Source: Paraphoma chrysanthemicola (taxonomy: Eukaryota > Ascomycota > Dothideomycetes > Pleosporales > Phaeosphaeriaceae). From it: 64,000 nucleotides of DNA. The position numbers were made by a program, and so were the translations under genes. Below, piece after piece: positions 55,467-64,000 of this stretch; positions within the stretch are counted from its first letter, which is position 1; the number at the start of each line of letters is the position of its first letter. The stretch lies in the NCBI GenBank assembly GCA_020744225.1, contig JAGMWG010000007.1, positions 806,001 through 870,000 of the forward strand, in the 5' to 3' direction. Below the pieces are notes generated by a model, which made no database searches, was not told the origin of the DNA, and worked only from the letters and a program-made list of their open reading frames with translations.

Positions 55467-57176
55467 GTTGGCGAAGTTAATCGAGTGATACAATACGCAA
55501 AAGACAATATAATGAATGAGCGGACCGGCCGAAAGAATGTATGATGAATGGAAAAACGAAACGAACAGAAAGACTGTAGAGTTTAAGCACACTGAAATGT
55601 TTGATAAATCTACATGCTTGCGAGCAGCATGCTCTTCTTATGCCTTGCGCATCTTCGCCCATTCAGTACAGAGCGTTTGAGGCATGAGCATATGCGGGGG
55701 CTAAGGCCGCTTCTGACATGCTTGACGGCTGCCAGCAGGTGCCAAAACGTCGCTGCACCTTGGCGTGTACGAGGCGTTATCGCTGAAATGACCAGGTATT
55801 CGGTGCATGCTTCGAATCGAGAAGGATTGCTGTGTCCTTTGATCGCGATGGATCTATTCCTGGAGAATCTCAAAACGCATGTCTCTTGGCTCTCTCGGCG
55901 GGTGTGAGGAGAAAGAATCAGTTGTGGGTGTCTATGCTTGAGGACGACGCAGCCTCTGAATGTCTTGATGAACCCGCGCGTTCGCCACTTCAATTGATGG
56001 AAGAGCACTACAGCTATGCTTTCTGGACCGTCAGATACTATCTCTGTAGGTCTGAATCCCGTTGAGCAGCTCGCTGAGGAGCGCAGGGTGGTGTTCCAAA
56101 GATCTGCTGGTGTCGAAGCCAAGGTCTTGAGTGAATCCTGGGCGAATGCTAAGCTTTAAGAACGACTACCTGTGCTGTGGCTCTAGCCCTGTCACGGACG
56201 TCCTGGCGGCTACATGCGACTCTGGTGAGGCTGCAACGTTTTGCCTTACAGATGGTGTTTGATGTTCCGCTTCGCGTGGTGGTGAAACACGAACGAGAAG
56301 TGACGCGAGAAGTACAGGTTGAGACGACGACCTAGTCCGAAATGGGCTTAGCCACAAACTCGTACCAATGAGGATCCCAGGACATGTTCTTTTGGTGTTG
56401 CATGCTTCTAGAATGGACGGGGTGGGTCTCACAAGCTTGTAAACCATCGAACAAATTATCCTAGAGTGATACAACCGCGAAGTAAGAACGTTTAAAACTT
56501 GACAAGCATAAGCCAGAAGTGCTATAGTTGTACAAGCAGAACAAAGAAAGTAGGAGGTGGTAGGGTTACAGTTGTGCGAGACGTGGCTGTTGCCCCGAGA
56601 AGCGCAAGTTTTGTCTGCATGAAGTGGCGCAGTGGGTGTCAAAGCAGCAGCTCTTCCTTGGTATTCCTCGATATGCGCCCAAGTCTGCAATCTTCTTCCT
56701 CGTGTATGGACTGATAGCCCAGGGCACAATGAAATAGAAAGCTTAGAAGATGGAGCCGTTCATCTCTTTCGAAGCACCAGGTGACGAGCCCGATGACCCC
56801 GGTGTGAAGCAGTGACTCGAGTTTACTTATAAGGATCGCTGCTCGTTGACGGTACATAATAGGCATTTGAATTTCTTGAGCCCAAATAGTATACTTACTC
56901 GCCATCCACAGAAGAAGCCAAGTGGATATTCATACGCGATCAAGAATTCTTTCAAATAGCGCGAAAGTATAGAGGAACATCTCATAGTCTGTCCACCAAG
57001 GAAGCTGATTACAACCCGAAGTAACTCAACTCTTGACACGGCAATGACTCAATAGCTCCTGGGCTTATGTAGCTTCCTCGTCGGACCATGGTAAATGTAG
57101 TCGAACGCATTGTATACCCAAGGAACCTCAGGACATGGAGTGTACCGCTTGAAAGTCGTGTCTTCACTAGCTCTCC

Positions 57177-57185
57177 AAAAAAAAA
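57177..57185 (-). terminator. T9 run, possible Pol III terminator
   Basis: Nine A on the plus strand, hence nine T on the minus strand, about 25 nt beyond the B-box of the tRNA-like unit. A run of this length would stop RNA polymerase III. Confidence 0.45.
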
Positions 57186-57202
57186 GAGCATAAGAATTGC
57201 AC

Positions 57203-57324
57203 CCTCCCCACGATTCGAACCAACGCACCTACGGGCGCAAAAAGTACGGCTCTCCACCAGGTCCGGCACCTAGTGTCCCCTTGCCTCCCTTAATGAGGCA
57301 CAGGCCGACTAGACCAAGACAACC
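57203..57324 (-). ncRNA. tRNA-like Pol III transcription unit, class unclear
   Basis: On the minus strand an A-box match TGGTCTAGTCGG (57316-57305) is followed 83 nt later by a B-box match GGTTCGAATCG (57221-57211), then a T9 run. Between them a perfect 5-bp stem with a 7-nt loop (GCCTC, loop ATTAAGG, GAGGC; 57299-57283) looks like an anticodon arm reading UAA. The outer parts do not fold as a tRNA: the 3' end (AGGGTGC) has no complementary 5' acceptor strand and the T-stem does not pair. It could be an intron-containing but decayed tRNA-Leu, or another Pol III RNA with internal boxes. Confidence 0.4.
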
Positions 57325-57573
57325 CCAGGTTTCATTGCCACCGTACTTTCTCCCTTGCCTGTTTGTCTGTGAGCTTTTTAAAGTATCATGAACATATAGT
57401 AAGTCGAAGCTTTTGATTAAAACATGTAGGGTAGCCTGTGCGGATCTGTGTTGCTGGTGGCGAGGTACGCTGCAGCCTAGAGGCGAAGGTGAAAGGGGAC
57501 ATGAAGGATACGTCGATTTTGTTTGCGCTTCCCAACACATCTCGTCATATTAGTAGCATGCCCTTCGCCCTTC

Positions 57574-58227
57574 CTACAACAACATACCCGCCGCCGACCC
57601 CGCCGCTAACAGCACGAACATCCCAACCGCAGCCTTCACACCTTTCACATGCACCACTTCGACCGCACTCGCCGCTCCCGTCGACCCCGAAGCCTGCGCA
57701 CCACTTCCACTCCCACTCCCACTCGCTGCCAACGTCCCGCTGCTCGTCGCACTCGGCCTCACACTCCTCGTCGACTCATTCCTCCCAATTTCAATAAAGC
57801 GAGGACTACACACCACAACCTCCACCTTCTTACTCAGACACTCGCCCAACTCCTGCCACGTCTGCCCATCTTCGGCTACACACTGCGCGGTGCACGGAGC
57901 CGGACTACCTCCCGCAGTCATGTCTTTGCCCTTACAGCAGTCATAGAGATCCCAGAAGGCGTGGTCGTTGATTTCACGGGCGTTGGAAATGACGCATGCG
58001 GCCTGGAGCCCCCAGGGTGTGCCGATGGGGAAGTTGGAGGGAAGCGGAGTGTCGATGGAGTTTGCCGAGCAGGATGCCGCTGGCGCGAATGAGAAAATAG
58101 ATGGGATGATGGTGGGCCTGGAGAAGGAGCTTGAGGAGAGGGAGGTGGAGTACGTGGTAAATGTAAAAGGGTAGGTTGTTGTGGGTGTTGGCGTGACGCG
58201 CGAGGCTGTTGGTGTTGAGCGCGACAT
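57574..58227 (-). CDS. Cys-containing surface protein, probably GPI-anchored
   Basis: Intronless, 217 residues. The central domain, about 55-135, has several Cys (AACVISNAREINDHAFWDLYDCC, PCTAQCVAEDGQTWQELGECL) and resembles a widespread ascomycete family of small secreted proteins of unknown function. It is followed by a Ser/Gly-rich linker (SGSGSGSGAQASGS) and a hydrophobic C-terminus (AAVGMFVLLAAGSAAGMLL), the usual pattern for a GPI-attachment signal. The N-terminal 50 residues are Ser/Thr/Pro-rich without a convincing signal peptide. Either an upstream exon is missing from my model, or the weakly hydrophobic IIPSIFSFAPAA just before the Cys domain does the job. Confidence 0.7.
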   Translation of the reverse strand: MSRSTPTASRVTPTPTTTYPFTFTTYSTSLSSSSFSRPTIIPSIFSFAPAASCSANSIDTPLPSNFPIGTPWGLQAACVISNAREINDHAFWDLYDCCKGKDMTAGGSPAPCTAQCVAEDGQTWQELGECLSKKVEVVVCSPRFIEIGRNESTRSVRPSATSSGTLAASGSGSGSGAQASGSTGAASAVEVVHVKGVKAAVGMFVLLAAGSAAGMLL

Positions 58228-58927
58228 CTTGCTGGTGCTGTTTGAGCCGTCGATATCTGATCAAATGGTTGCTTGGTCGCGGATTTGAAGCTGATGTCTT
58301 TGTGTGATGTTGTTGTGCATGAACGAGTGCTTGCGAGGTAATAACCGCCTGTGTTGATCCGACACCCTTTAAACGAGCGTGAGGGTAATTGTTCGAATTA
58401 TTGTGAGACCGAGCGAAGGTTGATGAATGTGTGACACGAGGTCCGACGACGCCGAGTTGTGTATATACGAGAGCGGATCTAGGCAAGTAGGGTAACGCCC
58501 TTCTATATTTGGCACATCAATACGGATCCAGAAGGTGACTAAAGGATCATCGCCTCGTATTGAAAGACCGTAAGGGCGAATCCTGTCTACGCTGACGAAG
58601 CCTAAGTCTCTTCTATCGCGGCTACTGCGTCCCTCAATACGGCTGCGCAGCAAGGACGATAGTTGAAGCAAAGGAAGCAGGAATGCTGGTTACTCGTGAA
58701 GCTGCACCCCACAATCTGGAAGGCAGGGGTACGGTGTTAGCGTCATAGCGTCATGGTCCGAGCACCACGGGCAGTCATGATCTGCACAGTATGGGCGAAC
58801 ATCAACAAGAAGTGATTTAACATCTCATTCATTTATTCATGGAATATAGCCATCGAGACTGGAGCTATACAACTGATTCATCCCCTCAATCTTACAGGGC
58901 GTCTAGGTCACATGGGAAGTGAAATAT
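58228..58927. other. Intergenic region
   Basis: 700 bp upstream of the surface-protein gene and downstream of PTR2. No supported gene; a missing first exon of the surface protein could lie here. Confidence 0.45.
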
Positions 58928-60830
58928 CTAGACCTTCTCACTCTCATGCAGACCAACTGTGCGGTCGCCATGGACACTGCTACGCCTCAAAGTCGGGTCC
59001 TTGTCGTAGTCCTGGTCTAGTGCATTCATGTTGTCTTCCTGATCGTTCAAGTGATGGAAGATGATCCAGATCAAGCATCCAGCAATGAACGACGCGACAG
59101 CCAGACCGACAAACATCCATTGGATCGCTGGGTCATAGAGGACCGGGTTCAGAGCCTCGGAAATGGCGGAACCGAAAGCGTTGGTAAGCAAGTACATAGA
59201 TTGAACGAAAGACTTCATGCTAGGAGGCGCCTTGGTGTATGCGTATTCCAGACCAGTGACGGAAGCGAAGATCTCGGAAAGACCAATGAGCATGTAGGCA
59301 CCGGTTTGGGAGGCAATGTGAATCTTGTTGCCTTGAATAACGCCGTTGGCATCTGTGGCGGCCTCGCAGAGCGGATGATCGTAGCATGGACCGGCTTGGT
59401 AAATGTAGTACTGGATGACAGCTGCGTACACCATGGCAAGAGATGCGATCCAGAATCCAGCAACGATACGGTTGATAGGCGGGAACGGAATCTTGTGCTT
59501 GCGAAGCGCAGGCATCAGGAACTGGTCGACCAATGGTAGGAACACGATAATAGCGATGGGATCGAAGTTCTGCATCAGATCGTTGGGAATGCCGTGACCC
59601 TCCATCTGTCCAGCCTGGGTAACGAAATTGTTGGAAAAGTTGCCGTACACGACCCAGTAGATGGGATAGAAGCAGAAGACCTGGCAAGCAATGAGAGCAC
59701 GCTTGACTTCCTCAACAAAGTGGTCGTCCCAGCGGAGGTTGGAGGATCTTCCGAGTCCAGCTTGGTACGAAGGCTTTGCGGCGTCCATTTTGCGGTTCTT
59801 GATCATCATCCAGATGACACGGAAAGCATCAGTAATAATGGAACCCTGAGGCGGTCGGACGACATAGACTTTGCGACCGAGAACGAGGACGAGTGTGCCG
59901 ACTAAGAAGACGCAAAGACACAGGAGGTATGCGGACCAAAAGTCGGTATCACGTTCCATGTATGGGGTTGCCAGGAGCGACAGGGAACCGACATTTATAC
60001 ACCAATAGAAGATCATGTATATCCTCTGAATGGTGATCGCAGGGTCGATAATGACGCGCTCGCCCGTCTTGTCGTCGTGTCCGATGACCATTTGCCTCCG
60101 CTTGTACTGATCGGCAATCAAGGGCGCAACATTGGACTTGATACCACCGGTACCAAGACCAATGACAATGATAGCAACGATGAAGCCTCCGAGTCCAGCA
60201 CCGTGGTCGAGAGCGGTCGGAATAGACGTGCAAGTCAAGATGAGAAGACCGACCATGTAGACGAAGCAGAAGATGACGATAGTGTTGTACTTTCCGAGAT
60301 ACTGGTCGGCAATGACGGCACCGAGGATGGGCGTGACATAGCACCAGAACTGGAAGAAAGTCGAAAGACCGGTGGCGCCCTTGTGGCCCATGCCGAGAGC
60401 TCCGCGACCAAGCTCTCCACTTCGCGGGCGCGCAATGTAGTTTTGGAAAATACCAGATGCGCCGTAGTAGGTGAAGCGCTCGCAGAGCTCGACAATAGCG
60501 ACCAAGAAGGCAGACTTGGGGAGTGGTTCGCCGACCTTGCGGAGAGTCTTCAGCTCTTCAGCCGTAGGTCTGACACCACCAAGACCATCGTCTTCCTCGA
60601 CACCCGCGCCGACGGATGCAGATGAGGCGTGGCTTCCATCGTGCTTCTCGAGGACTTCCTTGTCGACGTGGGCAGCGACATTGGCGTCGTTGAAAGAGGC
60701 GCCGTACAGATGCGGCTTCTGGTCTGCCTCCGCTTGCGCGTGCTGCAGCTGTTGAGCTCTATTTCAAATCAGTAACCAATCTACACCATGTCCATTGAAC
60801 AACCTACGCAGTCTCTTGTGCGTGCGCCAT
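58928..60830 (-). CDS. PTR2: Proton-dependent di/tripeptide transporter (POT/PTR2 family)
   Basis: Plasma-membrane peptide importer. The first exon is only 23 nt (60808-60830), then a 49-nt intron (60759-60807) and one long exon; the product is 617 residues. The first 90 residues are polar and acidic. Family motifs are ELCERFTYYGASGIFQNYI in helix 1, GTGGIKSNVAPLIADQY, the PTR2 signature FYWCINVGSLS, and CFYPIYWVVYGNFSNNFVTQA. Twelve membrane spans and a charged tail ending GLHESEKV follow. The spliced start (MAHAQETAAQQLQHAQ) keeps frame and supplies the only good ATG. Confidence 0.94.
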
Positions 60831-62706
60831 AATTGCTTCGAGTCTTTATCGTGTCGTAACACAAGACTAAGTCAACGACAAGCAAGCAGGGTGTATCCGT
60901 CAAAAAGTCACAGAATCACCTGAAGCACACCCAGCAGTTCCACTCCTCCATATTTAACAACCCGTCACCAAACACCCTGCAGTATCCACATCTGCCACCT
61001 ACGCGGCGGGCGTTCGCCCCCGGCACGACCAAGCACACACAAGCACCGCGCCAGGCGATGTAACGTCTTGATATGCCGCCACTTACCCCGAAGCGCGTAA
61101 ACATCCGCTGCAAAGCTTTACCTTGGCGGCTTGAGAGCGCCACCCGCTGCTCGGCGCTGCACAATCCGATTCGCGCACCGCTGAACCATCGGCAGACTAC
61201 CTGCCAAATTGGTCAAGACGCATGGCGATCTTACGTGGGTGATTTCGAAAGGCTGTTGGATGAATGCATGATGGGGGGCTGCCGAAGTACCGGGTTGAAA
61301 GCGTTTCAAACAAGCGATTGGTGAGAGGTCACGGTGCTGCAGAGAGTATCAGCGGCACAGAATCTGTTGTGTGGTTGTCGTGGATTACAGTGGTATATTG
61401 CACGGTGACGTTGGTGTGCATCACCATCCAACAGCTCCCACAACCCAAGTGCGCCTTCAGATAGGAAGGCACCGGAAGCATTCGGTTCAGGCAGACCCAA
61501 TTCTCGTGTAATTCAATCACTCCACCATCCAACCCTTCTGCTCCATCCGCGCCTGGTGCAGAAAATTTGCCATGCTAAAGTTCAAATGTCTCCACTGAAA
61601 CGGGCAACTCGCGCGCCAAAGTCACAACACCTCGGTTCGCAACAACGTCGGGCTTCGGACTCGACCGACCGGTGGATGCGATGCAGATTGTCGCCCGCTG
61701 TGGAGTGCATTTTTGTTTGTCACTTCGGTTGACCTCGCCTGGACAAGCTCGTTTAGAAATGGCGGGTGGCACACGTGCTGACGAACCATTGCCGCTTGAG
61801 TGAGGAGTGTGCATACCGCTCGTGTGCTTCTTGCCGAATGTATTGTGATTGGTTCTGTACATGTCTTTACAGGACTTGCCGATAATGGCGATTTTGCTGC
61901 AGACTTCACGTTGCACGACACCAGGACAGTCAGGGGCCGGAGTATTGTGGCCTCCGAAGAGGCGACCATCGTTCTTCTCACCGTGACGCTCACCTGATTA
62001 CTTTCAAGGCATCCACTCAATACATACGCACGCCCTATTGAGCGCGTGAAATATGCAGATTAAAGGCACAGCAAATCCCATGGTCACAAAGACATCGAGC
62101 GCCAAGCCCACAATAGAAGGTGCTGTCGGAGAGGAACAATTAAGCTCATCAGCGCGAGCGGGTACTGTGGGTACAAGCGGGATTAGACCGGGGATAGGGT
62201 CTTGTTTGGTCCGTTTCCCAGCCTTCTGGAAGATCATGGGCGTTCGCTTGCATGAGACCCGTGGAGCCTGCTTGCCGAAGACATGGCCATTCAGGCGGCC
62301 CACCGTCAGCACCGGGATGTGTGCCGTAAAGGTGAACAAAGGCGACGTACGTAGGGCGAAGTGTTGGTGTGGAGTGATGATGATCATTTGTGCTCTGCAG
62401 ATAAGAATACGAGGACGACGAATCTGGATATTCTGACAGAGTGATCTATTAGTGATATATCATCTGCCTGACGCTAGGCGCGGTATCTCTACGATGCAAA
62501 TCATACACAGCCATAGACTCCAATGCGCTCGTTAAGAAAAACGAGCCATGAGTTTCAAATCTATTGACGCCTAATGGCCAATAACCCAGTTTTTCTGCAG
62601 AATGACAAAGGAAAGGCGCCACGATGAAACGAGCGCCAGCACTCGTATGGTGAGTGGATATAGTACAGGAAATTGACACTCGTAGACAAGGAAATGAACG
62701 AGTCAA
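60831..62706. other. Intergenic region of 1.9 kb
   Basis: Lies upstream of PTR2 and downstream of the zinc transporter. Short open frames on both strands have no recognisable domain, and I see no repeats or RNA gene. Confidence 0.5.
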
Positions 62707-64000
62707 TCACGACGAAGATGAGCCGCCATTGCTGGCGTTGCACCCCTTTGCAGTGGGTTCGCAGCACTGCTTCGCATTTCCGCAGCTGTCAGGGCACTCC
62801 AGCAGACACGCATCTTGCGCACCCTTCAAGCTCGGGTTCTTACTCCTTACGACGGTTTCATCGCTGCTGTCATCTGACGGAGCTGCTGAATGATCGTGGG
62901 TTTTGTCGAGACAGAACTCAGGCTGGATAGTTGATGAGTGAATGCCATACTCGTGGAGGCACAGACGAATCTGGCGTGCAAGGTCCATGTAGCGTGCTGA
63001 TCCGTCACCCTTGAAGTCGAAATCAACCTGGACGTGAAGCGAGGCGATGAGTTTGGTGTCCGAGAGTTGCCAGACGTGCAAATGGTGGCACGAGACAATG
63101 CCGTCTAGATCTGTGATGTCCTCTTTGATGTCATCGATAGAAAGGTGCTCAGGTACTGCTTGGAGCAAGATGCGAGACGCGGCCTTGCAGAGAGGGATTG
63201 CCGAAAGCAGAATGATGACTGTGATGATCAGAGATACTAGAGGGTCAGCGTAGAACCTCCAGGAATAGTCGGTGAGCCAGATGAACAAGGCCGTTGCGAT
63301 GACCCCAATATTGCCTAAAGCATCTCCCAAGACATGGAGGAAGACACCGCGCATGTTCAGGTCGCCATGAGAGTGGCCGTGGCCATGACCGCCAGACTTC
63401 TGATCTTTTGGCTGGTTGTGGTTGTGCCCCTTGTGGCAGTCTTTCCCCTTTGGTACACCGCTGTGGTCGTGTGATCCATTGCTCTTCGGTTTGGCAAGTA
63501 GAGGAGATTGTTCCGTAGGTGTATCAGCCGCTGCCTCATCGCTATCATCCTCGTCGTCTGCCTCATCTCTGTCGTGCACACGCGACGACTCGATGATGCT
63601 GTTCCTGAAGGACGACGGGTGAACATAGATTTCATCCAACGTAGAGTAGTTCCTCGATTGTGACCTGTGGTGGCGCTTTGCCTTCTTTCCGGACACCGAG
63701 GAGCGGCGTCGTCCAGATTGTGGGGCAAAGCTGACCTCGCCTGATTTCTGTGGGGTCTGAGTCAAGTTGGACGGGAAACCGACGCGGTTCTGGGGCAGCA
63801 CGTCGGCGATATTTCCACGTTCATCAGCAACCTGGTGGTCGTGGTCATCGACTTCATGGGCATGGGAATGTCCTTCCTCGGCAGCCGAGTGCTCGTCGTG
63901 TCCGTGTGAATGTCCGCCGTGATCATGATCGTGGAAGAGGAATAGGCCGATGATGTTCGATGCCAGGCCAAAGGAGCCGACAATGAGGACAAGCTTGGGA
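62707..64000 (-). CDS. ZRC1: CDF-family zinc transporter, 5' end beyond the window
   Basis: Vacuolar or secretory-pathway Zn2+/H+ antiporter of the cation diffusion facilitator family. 430 residues are visible, uninterrupted; the gene enters the window inside helix IV (LVLIVGSFGLASNIIGLFLF). A His-rich loop follows (HDHDHGGHSHGH), then a long Ser/Arg/acidic insertion and a second His-rich block (GGHGHGHSHGD). Helix V carries HVLGDALGN with the metal-binding His/Asp pair, and helix VI YADPLVSLIITV. The cytosolic domain includes VPEHLSIDDIKEDI and HHLHVWQLSDTKLIASLHVQV. It ends in a Cys-rich tail (CLLECPDSCGNAKQCC). Zrc1-type by layout; metal preference is inferred. Confidence 0.92.
   Translation of the reverse strand, partial: PKLVLIVGSFGLASNIIGLFLFHDHDHGGHSHGHDEHSAAEEGHSHAHEVDDHDHQVADERGNIADVLPQNRVGFPSNLTQTPQKSGEVSFAPQSGRRRSSVSGKKAKRHHRSQSRNYSTLDEIYVHPSSFRNSIIESSRVHDRDEADDEDDSDEAAADTPTEQSPLLAKPKSNGSHDHSGVPKGKDCHKGHNHNQPKDQKSGGHGHGHSHGDLNMRGVFLHVLGDALGNIGVIATALFIWLTDYSWRFYADPLVSLIITVIILLSAIPLCKAASRILLQAVPEHLSIDDIKEDITDLDGIVSCHHLHVWQLSDTKLIASLHVQVDFDFKGDGSARYMDLARQIRLCLHEYGIHSSTIQPEFCLDKTHDHSAAPSDDSSDETVVRSKNPSLKGAQDACLLECPDSCGNAKQCCEPTAKGCNASNGGSSSS

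Larger units (their letters stand above)
55467..57573. other. Intergenic region of 2.1 kb
   Basis: No protein gene is supported; the longest frame (minus, 55610-56122) has no ATG start and is Arg/Ser-rich noise. It includes the Pol III-like unit at 57177-57324. Confidence 0.5.

Noticed and set aside
55610..56122. 170-codon minus-strand frame
   Set aside because: No ATG at its start, Arg/Ser-rich composition, no domain.

Overview
This window is eukaryotic nuclear DNA from a filamentous ascomycete (Pezizomycotina). A Dothideomycete is my best guess, from gene content and style only. Many genes are split by very short introns, mostly 46-66 nt, with GTAAGT/GTATGT-type donors and CAG/TAG acceptors. 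Intergenic spaces are 0.3-4 kb, strands are mixed, and fungal families such as DUF3602, fungal Pta1, Coa3 and PX/DUF3818 are present. There are no operons, CRISPR arrays or phage. Exon joins were worked out by hand from splice sites, reading phase and family conservation; every join except one in PTA1 preserves frame and expected motifs.

Layout. 0.1-7.2 kb: valyl-tRNA synthetase (VAS1, with a second upstream start encoding a mitochondrial presequence), casein kinase 2 alpha (CKA1) and, divergent from it, the RNase P/MRP subunit RPP1. 7.4-9.8 kb: a 764-residue secreted repeat protein of unknown function. 10.8-18.4 kb: a DUF1295 membrane reductase-like protein, the mitochondrial phosphate carrier, a DUF3602 protein, the methionine-salvage enzyme MDE1 and a serine beta-lactamase-like hydrolase. 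18.6-25.7 kb: the pre-mRNA 3'-end processing subunit PTA1, divergent from the cytochrome-oxidase assembly factor COA3, then a membrane-anchored steryl-ester/triglyceride lipase. 26.4-30.8 kb: peroxin PEX6. 31.0-37.6 kb: a gene-poor island with broken ankyrin, protein-kinase and F-box-like fragments around one MFS transporter. 37.7-47.6 kb: a SulP sulfate permease, a Mex67-like protein without an NTF2 domain, ERV46 and a PX-domain/DUF3818 protein. 48.7-55.5 kb: ARS2, a TSPO/MBR translocator and a secreted Ala/Lys/Glu-repeat protein. 57.2-64 kb: a tRNA-like Pol III candidate, a Cys-containing surface protein, a PTR2 peptide transporter and the 3' part of a CDF zinc transporter that runs off the window.

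Most genes are housekeeping and do not form a pathway or biosynthetic cluster. Three themes recur: RNA biology (VAS1, RPP1, PTA1, ARS2, Mex67-like), mitochondria (VAS1 long form, phosphate carrier, COA3, TSPO) and membrane transport. The least explained items are the two secreted repeat proteins, the long open N-terminal extension of CKA1 containing a hydrophobic segment, the Pol III-like unit near 57.2 kb, and the decayed kinase/ankyrin/F-box island.
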